A stretch of 32,915 nt of DNA. Source: Myxococcales bacterium (lineage in GTDB: Bacteria > Myxococcota > Myxococcia > Myxococcales > 40CM-4-68-19). Shown in pieces: positions 13,578 to 22,271 of the stretch (the stretch's first letter is position 1; each line of letters begins with the position of its first letter). Below the pieces are notes generated by a model, which saw only the letters and a list, made by a program, of their open reading frames with translations, made no database searches and was not told the origin of the DNA. The DNA is taken from assembly GCA_020201435.1 (NCBI GenBank), contig JAIVGS010000011.1, forward strand, positions 1-32,915. The letters run 5' to 3'. Made by a program: the position numbers and the translations under genes.

Positions 13578-13625
13578 CCGCCGCCTTTTCGACCCGGCTC
13601 TGCTTTCCGGAGGAAGCCAACCGCC

Positions 13626-14396
13626 ATGGTGCTGCTCGCTCAAGCTGCCGATTTCAGTCTCATAGGGATGTGGAAGTCGATGGGCCTTCCGGCGCGCCTG
13701 GTCGTCATCACGCTGGCGATCATGTCCGTCTATTCGCTGAGCGTGATGGCGGAGCGGCTGTTCAGCTTCTCGCGGGCGAAGGACCAGAGCCGCAAGTACG
13801 CGGAGAAGCTGCGCGACCTCCTGCCCGGCCATCAGATGCAGGAGGCGGCGCAGTACGCCACCACGCTCAAGTACGGACACATCCCGCGCGTGCTGGGCGC
13901 TGGAATCTCCGAGTACAACAAGGGCCGCGAGGCGCTCGCGCAGCAGGGTCCGCACGACGTCGGCGAGTTCGATTTGGTCGAAGCCATCAATCGATCGGTC
14001 GATCGGGCGACCTTGCGCGTGACCGCCGATCTGCGGCGGGGGTTGTCCGGCCTCGCGACCGTGGCGTCTTCCGCGCCGTTCGTCGGGCTGCTCGGAACCG
14101 TGCTCGGCATCATCACCGCCTTCCAGCTGATGGCGGCCTCCGGCTCTGGCGGCCTCGCGTCGGTTTCGGCAGGAATTTCAGAGGCTTTGATCACCACCGC
14201 GTTTGGTCTGCTGGTCGCGATCCCCGCCCTGATGATGTACAACTACCTCACCAACCGCGTCGAAGAGATGACGGTCGACATCGCGGACGCCTCGAACGAG
14301 CTGGTCGACTTCTTCCTCAAGGAAGGCCGCTTCGACGAGCCGATGACGAACCCCGGCGCCGGCGGCAAGCCCGCGGGAGCGCCGGCGAAGGCCTAA
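13626..14396 (+). CDS. MotA/TolQ/ExbB proton channel family protein
   Basis: A 256-residue inner membrane protein. One transmembrane helix lies at about 22-42. A long cytoplasmic segment follows, then the conserved 'SSAPFVGLLGTVLGIITAFQLM' helix at about 148-170 and 'ALITTAFGLLVAIPALMMYNYL' at about 187-208. This is the standard three-helix TolQ/ExbB topology with the Pro and Thr of the proton path. The C-terminus is a short Pro/Gly/Ala tail. With the two ExbD-type partners encoded directly after it (3 bp apart) it should form a proton-driven motor that energises an outer-membrane or motility process. No tonB, tolA or receptor gene is adjacent, so the load is unknown. Confidence 0.93.
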   Translation: MVLLAQAADFSLIGMWKSMGLPARLVVITLAIMSVYSLSVMAERLFSFSRAKDQSRKYAEKLRDLLPGHQMQEAAQYATTLKYGHIPRVLGAGISEYNKGREALAQQGPHDVGEFDLVEAINRSVDRATLRVTADLRRGLSGLATVASSAPFVGLLGTVLGIITAFQLMAASGSGGLASVSAGISEALITTAFGLLVAIPALMMYNYLTNRVEEMTVDIADASNELVDFFLKEGRFDEPMTNPGAGGKPAGAPAKA

Positions 14397-14399
14397 GCC

Positions 14400-14816
<417 letters not shown>

Positions 14817-14818
14817 CC

Positions 14819-15322
14819 ATGAGCATGGACGTCGGGGCGAAGAAGGGCCCCCGCTCGGACATCAACATCACGCCGCTGGTCGACGTCGTGCTGGTGCTGC
14901 TGATCATCTTCATGGTGCTGACGCCGCTGATGGAGAAGGAGATCGGCGTCCGCGTGCCGGAGGAGACGCCGCCGGAGATGCAGAACGAGCCCCCGCCGCC
15001 GGACCTGACGCAGATCCTGTTCAAGGTCGACGAAGCGGGCAATTTCCACATCAACAACGAGACCTTGACCGACGTGAATCTGATGGACCGGCTGAAGGCG
15101 TATTACCGCCTGGCCAAGAGCAAGGAAGCGACGCAGGGGCCGCCGGTCATCTTCTTCGACGCCGACGACAAGGCGAAGTACGTGCGGGCGGTGAAGGCGC
15201 TCGACGCGATTCGGGACAGCTCGTCGGGGTGGACGATCGGGATGATGACCGAGTCGCTCAAGGGCGAGGCGGCGCCCGCCGCGACCGACGGCGGAACGGC
15301 CCCGGAGACTCCCGCGAAGTAA
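14819..15322 (+). CDS. ExbD/TolR-family protein, second paralogue
   Basis: A 167-residue protein starting at ATG 14819, 2 bp after the stop of its paralogue. The N-terminus repeats 'RSDINITPLVDVVLVLLIIF' with Asp22 in the helix. The periplasmic part is longer and begins with an acidic, Pro-rich stretch (about 45-62), then 'TQILFKVDEAGNFHINNETL' and a C-terminal Ala/Thr/Pro tail. It completes a 1:2 set (one TolQ-like, two ExbD-like), the same gene composition as the AglRQS gliding motor of Myxococcus, although this alone does not identify it as that motor. The stop is followed at once by a repeat region. Confidence 0.93.
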   Translation: MSMDVGAKKGPRSDINITPLVDVVLVLLIIFMVLTPLMEKEIGVRVPEETPPEMQNEPPPPDLTQILFKVDEAGNFHINNETLTDVNLMDRLKAYYRLAKSKEATQGPPVIFFDADDKAKYVRAVKALDAIRDSSSGWTIGMMTESLKGEAAPAATDGGTAPETPAK

Positions 15323-15510
15323 AGCCGTGCCCGTCCCCGTCCCCGTTTTCGAGCACGTGCCCGTGCGGGTGCAGGTGCCCGTGCTGGTGAGCGGGCACGT
15401 CCACGGGCACTGGCACGTGCCCCCGAGCACGGGCACGGCCACTCCCACGTGCCCCCGAAAACGGGCACGGGCACTGGCACGTGGCCCCCAAAACGGGCAC
15501 GGGCACAGCT
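15323..15510. repeat. GTGCCC/GGGCAC-rich region with three 32-bp tandem units
   Basis: The whole gap between the convergent genes exbD and pcnB is low-complexity CCCGTGCC/GGGCACGG sequence. Its right part consists of three head-to-tail 32-bp units, 15414-15445, 15446-15477 and 15478-15509, each starting CACGTG and containing a stem of the type GTGCCC...GGGCAC. The left part (15328-15413) contains degenerate copies of the same hexamers in both orientations. RNA from either strand would fold strongly, so it could act as a two-way terminator. Confidence 0.85.
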
Positions 15511-15512
15511 TT

Positions 15513-16967
15513 TCAGTGCGCCGGGTGGTGGCTGCGGTGACGGCGGCCACCGCGGCGGTGGCGCCGTTGCGGCTCGTGGTCGACGTCGTGGACCTGCGAG
15601 AGGTCCTGCCCCGCGAAGATCGACTGCCACTTCGCCAGCTGGTCGGCGCCCTGCCCCGTCGCCGCCACCGACAATTCGAAGACCGCCAGCGCCTCGGGGA
15701 AATACGACTGGCGCGCGAAAGCCTGCGGGGAGGTGCGGCGACGCCGACGTTCGCCGGCGAGGATCGGCTGGGCGAGGAGGATCAGCCGCGAGCGCTCGGC
15801 GATCCGCCGCGGAAGGCGCGCCGTCCGGACCATCTCGCCGAGGACGATCTCGGGAGCGACCACGTCCTGCGGCAGCGACCACGGCTGGACGTCGCCGCCG
15901 ACCGAAAAGGCCGGGACGCCGCCGAGGCGCTCGTCGTGCAGCTCGGCCGCCTCGACGAGCGCGGCCTCGGGAAGCGGTGCTTGTGCCGGATCTTCCTGCT
16001 CTTTTTCCAACGCCTCGAGCTGCTGATCGAGGGCGTCGTCCTCTACGGGAACGGGCTTCTGCGGCCGCGCCGGACCCTTCGGAATCGGTCCTTTCGGCGC
16101 GCCCTCCCGCGGGAGCGGCGCGAGAAGCGTCGCGAGGAGGACCGAGTCGGACGGAATCTCGCCGACCCGGACGTGCCCGTCGAGCGCGTCGAGCGCCCGC
16201 AGGTGCCGCTCGGCCTCCTGCGGCCCGCTCCGCTCGAGATACGCCGCGACCGGCGGCAGCAGGATCCGCAGCGCGTGGACCTCGCGCAGGATCTCGAACG
16301 ACCGCCGCGACGCCCCGGAGCGCAAGAGCTTCATCACCTCTTCCAGGACCCGGGGCGGCGCGCAGCGCGGGATCTCTTCCACGTGCTGCTTCATCGCCGC
16401 GAGCGTCGCCGGCTCGATCTCGAAGGCGCACTTCGCGGCGAAGCGGATGGCACGCAAAATGCGCACCGGGTCCTCGCGCATCCGCACGTCCGGGTTGCCG
16501 ATCGTTCGGATCAGCCGAGCGTCGAGGTCGGCCTTGCCGCCGACGTGGTCGACGACCTTCCCCTCGTCGACGTCGTAAAAGAGCGCGTTGACGGTGAAAT
16601 CGCGCCGCCGCGCATCCTCCTCGGCGCTGCCGAAGACGTTGTCGTGCCGGATCAGCAGGTCGCTCGGCAGGTCCTGCAGCTCGTCGAGCGGGTTGGCGCG
16701 AAACGTCGAAACCTCGATGATCTTGCCGCCGCGGAAGAAGACATGCGCCAGCCGGAACCGGCGCCCGATCAGCCGTGAATTGCGGAACGTCTCCTTCACC
16801 TGGGCCGGATGGGCGCTGGTCGCGACGTCGAAGTCCTTGGGCCGGATCCCGAGCAACAGGTCGCGGACGCAGCCGCCGACGAGGAACGCCTCGTGGCCCG
16901 CCCGCCGCAGCCGGCGCACGACCTTGACGGCATCGGGGTCCAGGCGGTCTTCGGGGATCTCGGGCAA
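15513..16967 (-). CDS. pcnB: Poly(A) polymerase / PcnB-type nucleotidyltransferase
   Basis: A 484-residue class II nucleotidyltransferase. Motifs: 'AFLVGGCVRDLLLG' (27-40), catalytic Asp45 and Asp47 (KDFDVAT), 'RLIGRRFRLAHVFF', 'RRDFTVNALFYD' and 'REDPVRILRAIRFAAK'. The RLIGRRFRLAHV block and the very basic His/Arg-rich C-terminus favour PcnB (RNA 3' adenylation, promoting decay) over the CCA-adding enzyme. An Asp/Glu/Pro-rich insert lies at about 320-365. The frame is open far upstream, but homology begins right after TTG 16967, which I take as the start; the surplus upstream frame overlaps the opposite gene. The third residue of the usual GGGVRD is Cys. Confidence 0.88.
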   Translation of the reverse strand: MPEIPEDRLDPDAVKVVRRLRRAGHEAFLVGGCVRDLLLGIRPKDFDVATSAHPAQVKETFRNSRLIGRRFRLAHVFFRGGKIIEVSTFRANPLDELQDLPSDLLIRHDNVFGSAEEDARRRDFTVNALFYDVDEGKVVDHVGGKADLDARLIRTIGNPDVRMREDPVRILRAIRFAAKCAFEIEPATLAAMKQHVEEIPRCAPPRVLEEVMKLLRSGASRRSFEILREVHALRILLPPVAAYLERSGPQEAERHLRALDALDGHVRVGEIPSDSVLLATLLAPLPREGAPKGPIPKGPARPQKPVPVEDDALDQQLEALEKEQEDPAQAPLPEAALVEAAELHDERLGGVPAFSVGGDVQPWSLPQDVVAPEIVLGEMVRTARLPRRIAERSRLILLAQPILAGERRRRRTSPQAFARQSYFPEALAVFELSVAATGQGADQLAKWQSIFAGQDLSQVHDVDHEPQRRHRRGGRRHRSHHPAH

Positions 16968-17040
16968 GGTGGGCGTACCTAGACTGAACCGCGACCGGGG
17001 GTCAATCGGAACCGGGCCGTTCGTCCAAGACTGCGGATTG

Positions 17041-17961
17041 ATGGCCGGGCGGAGGCATGCTAGCAGGGCGGTGGCGACCATGACCGCGATCCTGCTCAGC
17101 CTGCTGCTCTGCGCGCCTGCGGAGCCCGACCGGCTCGCCAACGCGCGCAGTCTGGTCGCGGCTGGTAAGTACGCGGATGCATTGGTCGATCTCCAGGCGG
17201 TCTCGCAGATGTACGGCAACACCATGCGGGAGCAGGCCGAGATCTCGGCGCTGCGGGCGAGCGCGCTGCTCGGGCTGCCGGCTTCCACCGAGCACCGCCT
17301 CGAGGCGGTCCAGGCGCTCCAGGAGATGTACCACGTCGATCCCGACGGGACCGCGCTGGCCCACGCCACCGACGAGGCGAAGGCCCTGGCCCAGCACCTG
17401 CGCACCGAACGGTCGCTGGTGCTCACCGACCGGATCGTCGTCGCCCGATCCGGGCGCCCGCTGCGCATCCGGGCCCGACTCGCCGGCGTCCGGATCGGCG
17501 AGCCGCAGCTGTTCCTCAACTACAGCGCGCAGCACGGGTCGGAAGAGCCCGAATACGTGCGCGTTCCGATGGAGCGGGTAGCGGCGGCGGACACGTACGA
17601 GGCATGGCTGCGGCCCGGCGTCGGCGGCGTCCCGGGCGGCGGCGAGCACCTGCTTCTCTACTACATCGAGGCGGTCGACCCCGGCGGGCTCGTGCTCGAC
17701 TCGAACGGCACCGCGAAGGACCCGATCCGCCTGACGCTCTCCGACACACTGCCGGAAGCGGCCGGCATCGCCGCGCTCGACGAAGGCGGCCGGGCCGCTC
17801 ACCCGGTCCTCCCGCCGCCGCAGCGGCCCTGGTACAAGCGCTGGACCATCGTCGGCCCGATCGTCGCGGCGATCGTGATCGGCGGAACCATCGCCCTGAT
17901 CGCGACCCAACCCAAGCCGCAGCCCAACGAAGGCAACCTCGGGCGGCTGGATCTGCCGTGA
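17041..17961 (+). CDS. Envelope protein with helical repeat N-terminus and C-terminal membrane segment
   Basis: A 306-residue protein starting at ATG 17041 (or ATG 17080, which leaves a 293-residue form). A signal-like hydrophobic stretch 'MTAILLSLLLCAPAEP' is near the start. Next come TPR-like helices ('RLANARSLVAAGKYADALVDLQAVSQMYG'), then a beta-rich domain ('LTDRIVVARSGRPLRIRARLAG...', '...HLLLYYIEAVDPGGLVLDSNGTAKDPIRLTL'). A Pro-rich linker and one transmembrane helix (about 268-290, 'WTIVGPIVAAIVIGGTIALIA') end the protein. The layout resembles myxobacterial envelope proteins of unknown role. Its stop overlaps the following lipoprotein gene by 4 bp (GTGA), so the two probably act together. 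Confidence 0.75.
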   Translation: MAGRRHASRAVATMTAILLSLLLCAPAEPDRLANARSLVAAGKYADALVDLQAVSQMYGNTMREQAEISALRASALLGLPASTEHRLEAVQALQEMYHVDPDGTALAHATDEAKALAQHLRTERSLVLTDRIVVARSGRPLRIRARLAGVRIGEPQLFLNYSAQHGSEEPEYVRVPMERVAAADTYEAWLRPGVGGVPGGGEHLLLYYIEAVDPGGLVLDSNGTAKDPIRLTLSDTLPEAAGIAALDEGGRAAHPVLPPPQRPWYKRWTIVGPIVAAIVIGGTIALIATQPKPQPNEGNLGRLDLP

Positions 17962-18350
17962 AGCGGGCCGCCCTGATCGCCCTCTTGGCGGTCTGCGCCG
18001 CCTGCAAGCAGCAGGATCCGGCGCTGATGATCACCATGACCGGGCCGTTTCTCGTCCCGCAGAACGCCAACAAGCTGCATCTCGACGTGTTCGACTTTCC
18101 CGAGTTGACGCTGATCCGCAGCAAGGACTGGTGCTACGACCCCACGCCGAACTGCGACTCGCTTCCGCCGTCGTCGAATGGGCTGATCGGCACGGTGACC
18201 CTGGTCCAGACCGGCGACGCGCACCATCGCGTGAAGATCAACGCCACCTTGCTGCTCGGCGCGAGTACCGTCGGCGCCGGGACCCTTCAAGCCGACTTCC
18301 AAGGTGGCGCGACGACGTTTCTCGAGGTCCCCATGACGCGGGTGCCCTAG
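17958..18350 (+). CDS. Putative lipoprotein of unknown function
   Basis: A 130-residue protein starting with GTG at 17958, overlapping the preceding stop. The N-terminus 'MKRAALIALLAVCAACKQQ' is a good lipoprotein signal, with the lipidated Cys probably at 16. The mature part has a beta-rich look and one likely disulfide (CYDPTPNC). I recognise no family. It is cotranscribed with the TPR/membrane-helix gene. Its TAG stop overlaps the opposite-strand HIT stop (CTAG at 18347-18350), so the two transcripts converge with no gap. Confidence 0.72.
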   Translation: MKRAALIALLAVCAACKQQDPALMITMTGPFLVPQNANKLHLDVFDFPELTLIRSKDWCYDPTPNCDSLPPSSNGLIGTVTLVQTGDAHHRVKINATLLLGASTVGAGTLQADFQGGATTFLEVPMTRVP

Positions 18351-18682
18351 CCAGGCGGCCACTCCATCTGCCGTCCGCCGACGACGTGCAGGTGGATGTG
18401 GTGAACCAGCTGGTTGGCGTCCCGCCCGGTGTTGATCACCGCCCGCCAGCCGGTCTTGTCGATGCCCGTCTCGCGCGCCACCTTGCCGGCCAGCTCGTAG
18501 ACGTGGGCCATCACCGACCAGTCGGTGACGTCGTTGAGCGAGGCGATGTGCCGTTTCGGGATCACCAGGACGTGCTGCGGCGCCACCGGGTTGATGTCGG
18601 GAAAAGCCACCGCGTGCGCGCTTTCGCCGACCTTCTTTGCCGGGATCTCCCCGGCGACGATCTTGCAGAAGATGCAGTCCAT
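18347..18682 (-). CDS. HIT-family (histidine triad) nucleotide-binding protein
   Basis: A 111-residue HINT-type hydrolase, which would cleave purine nucleoside phosphoramidates such as aminoacyl-AMP. 'DCIFCKIVAGEIPAKKV' at the start and 'PQHVLVIPKRHIASL' in the middle are diagnostic, and the triad is His95-Ile-His97-Leu-His99. Start at ATG 18682 overlaps the dtd stop by one base (TGATG). Last gene of the ferritin-dtd-HIT operon. Pairing with dtd makes sense because both deal with faulty aminoacyl adducts; that link is an inference. Confidence 0.94.
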   Translation of the reverse strand: MDCIFCKIVAGEIPAKKVGESAHAVAFPDINPVAPQHVLVIPKRHIASLNDVTDWSVMAHVYELAGKVARETGIDKTGWRAVINTGRDANQLVHHIHLHVVGGRQMEWPPG

Positions 18683-19131
18683 CAGAACACCTTTTTCGAG
18701 TCGAGGAGCAGCGTGACCGGTCCTTCGTTGACGATCCGGACCTGCATGGTGGCGCGAAAGACGCCCTCCTGCACGTCGACGCCGCGGTTGCGGCAGATCG
18801 AACAGAAGCGGTCGTAGAGGGGCTTCGCGATCGCAGGCGGCGCGGCGTCGATGAACGCCGGGCGGCGGCCCTGCCGGGCGTCGCCGAAGAGCGTGAACTG
18901 GGAGATCGCGAGCAAGGCGCCCTTCACCTCGATCAGCGAGCGGTTCATCTTGCCCTGCTCGTCCTCGAAGATGCGCAGCTCGCAAACTTTGTCCGCGAGC
19001 CACCGCGCATCGGTCTCGGCATCCTGCTGTCCGACGCCGACCAGGACACAGAAGCCGTTGGCGATGGCGCCCGTGACCTTGCCGTCGACGCTGACGCTCG
19101 CTTCCGAGACCCGCTGGACGACTGCGCGCAC
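18682..19131 (-). CDS. dtd: D-aminoacyl-tRNA deacylase
   Basis: A 149-residue enzyme of near standard length (E. coli about 145) that removes D-amino acids, and glycine from tRNA-Ala, as a proofreading step. The two signature motifs are intact: SQFTLFGD (consensus SQxTL) and the Gly-cisPro NEGPVT near the C-terminus, with 'MRAVVQRVSEASVSVDG' at the start. The start lies 3 bp after the ferritin stop, and its stop overlaps the HIT start by one base, so the three genes form one operon. Confidence 0.95.
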   Translation of the reverse strand: MRAVVQRVSEASVSVDGKVTGAIANGFCVLVGVGQQDAETDARWLADKVCELRIFEDEQGKMNRSLIEVKGALLAISQFTLFGDARQGRRPAFIDAAPPAIAKPLYDRFCSICRNRGVDVQEGVFRATMQVRIVNEGPVTLLLDSKKVF

Positions 19132-19134
19132 TCC

Positions 19135-19716
19135 TCAGTGTTTAGTCGAAATCGGCGCGGTTGGCTCGCGCGGATCGAGCGTCTCCAGCAAGGTCGAGAG
19201 ATCGTCGGCGTGCTCCTCTTCCTTGGCGAGCACCTCTTCCATCATCCGGCGCGAGGTCGGGTCGTTGTCCCCGAAGAAGCGGATCAGCTCCAGGTACGAC
19301 TCGATCGCGATCCGCTCGGCGATCAGGTCTTCCTTGATCATGTCGACGAGCGAGGTGCCTTCCGCGTACTGCGAGTGCCCCCGCGTGGTCAGCCCCTGCG
19401 GGTTGAAGTCGGGCGCGCCGCCGAGCTGGCGGATGCGGTCGGCGATCATGTCGGCGTGCCGCTGCTCTTCGACGGCGTGCTCCATGAACTCGTCGGCGAT
19501 CGCCTGGTAGTGGATGCCGGCGGCCATGAAGTGATGGCGGCGGTAGCGCAGCACGCAGATGATCTCGGTCGCGAGGGCCTCGTTGAGCAGCTTGATCGCG
19601 GTCTCGAGATCGCCGCGGTAGGCCGGCGTCACCGCACCCTTCTCGACGTGCTCGCGGGCGCGGCGCTGGATTTCTTTCATGTCCATCACGAATGGCATCG
19701 CCTTTGGCTGTTCCAT
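19135..19716 (-). CDS. Ferritin-like / bacterioferritin-type protein
   Basis: A 193-residue four-helix iron protein. The di-iron ligands are in the expected order: Glu in 'LNEALATEIICVLRYRRHHFMA', Glu and His in 'EHAVEEQRHADMIADRI', Glu in 'AERIAIESYLELI', and Glu and His in 'EEVLAKEEEHADDL'. This matches the bacterioferritin/ferritin-like class that stores or detoxifies iron. Start at ATG 19716 is chosen; ATG 19698, with a closer AAAGGCG ribosome-binding site, is a fair alternative. It is first in an operon with dtd and HIT, and only about 30 bp separate it from the divergent M20 gene. Confidence 0.9.
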   Translation of the reverse strand: MEQPKAMPFVMDMKEIQRRAREHVEKGAVTPAYRGDLETAIKLLNEALATEIICVLRYRRHHFMAAGIHYQAIADEFMEHAVEEQRHADMIADRIRQLGGAPDFNPQGLTTRGHSQYAEGTSLVDMIKEDLIAERIAIESYLELIRFFGDNDPTSRRMMEEVLAKEEEHADDLSTLLETLDPREPTAPISTKH

Positions 19717-19746
19717 GGCGGAAAAACTAGGCATTCTGTGGAGCGC

Positions 19747-21135
19747 ATGCTCTCGAAAGGCTTCCTCGAGCTGGCGAAGCGGTTGATCGCCGCGAATACC
19801 GTTTCCGCGAACGGAACGAAGCAGGCGGCCGACCTCCTGCATTCGCTCTGGGAGCATGCGGGACTCCGCGTGGCGCGGCAGGTGGTGGACGGGATCCACG
19901 TCAACCTCCTCGGCGGACCGGGCGGGGACGCATCGGGCGCGGGCGGCGTGCTGCTCGTCACTCACCTCGACACGGTGCCGGCGGGTCCGGGATGGGAGAC
20001 CGATCCGTGGACGCTCACCGAAAAAGAGGGAGCTCTCCACGGGCTCGGCGTCGCGGACGTGAAGCTCGACGCGCTCTGCAAGGCCGAGGCGGCGCGGCGG
20101 TTGCAGGGGCGCAAGTGTGCGCGTCCGTTCTGGCTCCTGGGAACGTTCGGCGAGGAGGTCGGCCTGCGCGGCGCGCGGCATTTCGTGGCCTCCGACCTGT
20201 TCGCGCAGGTGCAGCCCGCATTCGTGCTCTGCGGCGAGCCCAGCGAGCTGCAAGTGATCTCGGCCCACAAGGGTTACGTCGTGGTCCGCTGTTCGCTGCG
20301 CGATCTGAAAGCGCGCCCTGTCTCCACTGCCGGCCCGGGCGTCGAGCAGCTGACCTTCGCGGGGAAAGCGGCGCACAGCTCGACGCCGCACCTCGGCGTG
20401 AACGCGATCCGCAAGGCGCTCGAGTGGTCCCGCAGCTCGGGCACGCCGGTGATCTCCGCGCGCGGCGGAACCTCGAGCAACGTGGTTCCCGCTTCGTGCG
20501 TGCTGGAAGTGCCGGCGCCGCGCGACAAGGGCCAACCCGCGCCGGACGAGGTGAAGTTTCTGGCGCCGCGCGAGCCGGAGCCGAATCTCTGGCGAGCGCT
20601 CGCCACCGCCTCGGCCCTCGCCGAGCTCTGGCAGCAGCTGCTGCCGAAAGGGAGCGATTCGCGGTTCGATCCTCCCGGCGCGGTCGGCGGGTTGAACGTC
20701 CTCGGCGGCGAAGCGGGCGCGATCTGGTTCGATCTCGACGCGCGCCTGCTGCCGGACCACGATCCCGACGCGTTGATCGGACATTTCGTACAAAATGCGC
20801 AGGCGTGGGTCGAGCAGCTCGGGCACGGCGAGCTGCAGCTTTCGGTGTCCACCGAGCGCAACGCCGGGGGCATGGCCCTGCGCGACGACTCGCCCCTGGT
20901 GTTGAAAGCGGGCGCGGTCCTCGCCCGGCACGGCCTCGACCCGAATCCACGCGCCAAGCCGACCAGCACCGAAGCGGGCGTCTTCGCCCGGGCCGGGTGC
21001 GAGGCGATCGTCTTCGGCCCCGGCAAGTCGACCGGGAACGCGCACACCGCGAACGAGCGGATCGAGATGGCGCAACTCGAGAAGGCGTGCGATCTGTACG
21101 AGTCCCTTCTCGTGGAGCTCTGTTCGTGTACCTGA
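19747..21135 (+). CDS. M20-family peptidase / deacylase (ArgE/DapE-like)
   Basis: A 462-residue zinc hydrolase. Metal and catalytic positions are visible: His73 and Asp75 (THLDTVP), bridging Asp104 (GVADVK, usually GxxDMKG), Glu136-Glu137 (GTFGEEVGL), and a C-terminal His in 'GNAHTANERI'. The dimerisation domain starts near 'KAAHSSTPHLGVNAI'. The family removes acyl groups from N-acyl amino acids (acetylornithine, succinyl-diaminopimelate) or cleaves dipeptides. Its stop lies inside the first codons of astA (10-bp overlap) and astD follows, which makes a succinyl-amino-acid substrate attractive. GTG 19738 is an alternative start just upstream. Confidence 0.88.
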   Translation: MLSKGFLELAKRLIAANTVSANGTKQAADLLHSLWEHAGLRVARQVVDGIHVNLLGGPGGDASGAGGVLLVTHLDTVPAGPGWETDPWTLTEKEGALHGLGVADVKLDALCKAEAARRLQGRKCARPFWLLGTFGEEVGLRGARHFVASDLFAQVQPAFVLCGEPSELQVISAHKGYVVVRCSLRDLKARPVSTAGPGVEQLTFAGKAAHSSTPHLGVNAIRKALEWSRSSGTPVISARGGTSSNVVPASCVLEVPAPRDKGQPAPDEVKFLAPREPEPNLWRALATASALAELWQQLLPKGSDSRFDPPGAVGGLNVLGGEAGAIWFDLDARLLPDHDPDALIGHFVQNAQAWVEQLGHGELQLSVSTERNAGGMALRDDSPLVLKAGAVLARHGLDPNPRAKPTSTEAGVFARAGCEAIVFGPGKSTGNAHTANERIEMAQLEKACDLYESLLVELCSCT

Positions 21136-22163
21136 TCCGCGACGTGCAGAAGAGCGATCTGCCGGCCCTCAAGAAGCTCGCCCACGAGCTGGACACGGTG
21201 AACCTGCCCAACGACGAGAAGGAGCTGACCTCGATCATCGAGAAGTCGGCGCGGTCGTTCGACGGGCGGATCCGCGAGGTGTTCGACCGCGAGTACCTGT
21301 TCGTGATGGAGGACCCGCGCAACGAGAAGGTGGTCGGGTCGTCGCTGATCATCGCCCAGCACGGCACGCGCGACGCGCCGCACATCTTCTTCGACGTCTA
21401 CGAGAAGGAGCACTACTCGCACTCGGTGGACAAGCACTTCCGGCACCGCGTGCTCTCGATCGGGTACAACTTCGACGGGCCGACCGAGATCGGCGGCCTG
21501 GTCGTCGACCCGGCCTTCCGCGGGCAGGGCAAGCCGGGCAAGCAGCTCTCGTACGTGCGTTTTCTCTACGTCGCCATGCACCGCGCGCGGTTTCGCGACC
21601 GGATCCTGGTCGAGCTTTTGCCGCGGCTCGAGGAGGACGGCCGGAGCCCGCTCTGGGAGGCGCTGGGACGGAAGTTCACCGGCCTCAGTTACCAGGAAGC
21701 GGATCGGCTGAGCCGGGAGAACAAGGAGTTCATCCAGCAGCTCTTTCCGCCCGGCGAGATCTACGCGACGATCTTCTCGCAGAAGATCCAGGACGCGATC
21801 GGCGAGGTGGGGCCGGAGAGCGTCGGCGCGAAGACGATGCTGACCACGATCGGCTTCCGCTACGACGAGCGGATCGATCCGTTCGACGGCGGACCGCACT
21901 ACTCTGCTCCGACCGAGCTGATCGATCCGATCCGCGGTTTCCGTCGGGCGCGGCTGTCCGCTCAGCGGCTGCAGACCGACGCGCTCGCCGACGAAGTGCA
22001 GGACCGGCTGATCGCGGTCGAACGGACGCAGGGCCGCAACCGGTTTCGCGGAGTGTGGACCAAGTGCGTTTTCCGCGACGCCGAAGTGCAGATTCCGAAA
22101 GAAGCCGCCGAGATGCTCGAAGCCGGCGACGGCGACCGGCTGCACACGATTCCGTTCGACTGA
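21126..22163 (+). CDS. astA: Arginine N-succinyltransferase
   Basis: A 345-residue protein, practically the length of E. coli AstA (344). It would catalyse the first step of the arginine succinyltransferase pathway, arginine + succinyl-CoA. Family features include 'YLIRDVQKSDLPALKKLA' at the start, 'YEKEHYSHSVDKHFRH', 'GPTEIGGLVVDPAFRG', and 'FTGLSYQEADRLS...NKEFIQQLFP', followed by 'GAKTMLTTIGFRY' and a C-terminal 'WTKCVFRDAEVQIP'. The start is GTG at 21126, overlapping the M20 gene by 10 bp. astD lies downstream beyond a palindromic element; astB and astC are not in the window. Confidence 0.93.
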   Translation: MYLIRDVQKSDLPALKKLAHELDTVNLPNDEKELTSIIEKSARSFDGRIREVFDREYLFVMEDPRNEKVVGSSLIIAQHGTRDAPHIFFDVYEKEHYSHSVDKHFRHRVLSIGYNFDGPTEIGGLVVDPAFRGQGKPGKQLSYVRFLYVAMHRARFRDRILVELLPRLEEDGRSPLWEALGRKFTGLSYQEADRLSRENKEFIQQLFPPGEIYATIFSQKIQDAIGEVGPESVGAKTMLTTIGFRYDERIDPFDGGPHYSAPTELIDPIRGFRRARLSAQRLQTDALADEVQDRLIAVERTQGRNRFRGVWTKCVFRDAEVQIPKEAAEMLEAGDGDRLHTIPFD

Positions 22164-22166
22164 TTT

Positions 22167-22251
22167 TGGGACACATTAACGGGGACACATTACCGGTTTC
22201 CGGGGAAATTCGGAGGCTTGCGGTTTAATGTGTCCCCGTTAATGTGTCCCA
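22167..22251. repeat. REP-type inverted repeat with GGGGACACATTA core
   Basis: A 26-bp perfect inverted repeat (22167-22192 with 22226-22251) around a 33-nt centre. Each arm contains the GGGACACATTA word twice (GGGACACATTAACGG, then GGACACATTA). It begins 4 bp after the astA stop and ends 20 bp before the astD ATG. GGGGACA-type palindromes are commonly REP elements dispersed by Y1 (REP-associated) transposases; none is encoded here. As RNA it would fold into a stable hairpin between two operon genes. Confidence 0.85.
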
Positions 22252-22271
22252 CCACCAATTCGTCGCCCTCC

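Noticed and set aside
15414-15509. Possible CRISPR array from the 32-bp periodicity
   Set aside because: The 32-bp units are head to tail with no spacer sequence between them.
15103-16431. A long minus-strand frame running from pcnB across the repeat region into exbD
   Set aside because: It is out of frame with pcnB, rich in Arg/Ala/Gly/Pro, and overlaps two real genes.
16968-17519. Upstream extension of the pcnB frame
   Set aside because: The extra residues have no family similarity and lie antisense to the following gene with a good signal sequence; homology starts at TTG 16967.
22164-22271. Attenuator or riboswitch between astA and astD
   Set aside because: The perfect symmetry and GGGGACACATTA words fit a REP-type element; no alternative-structure or leader-peptide logic is visible.
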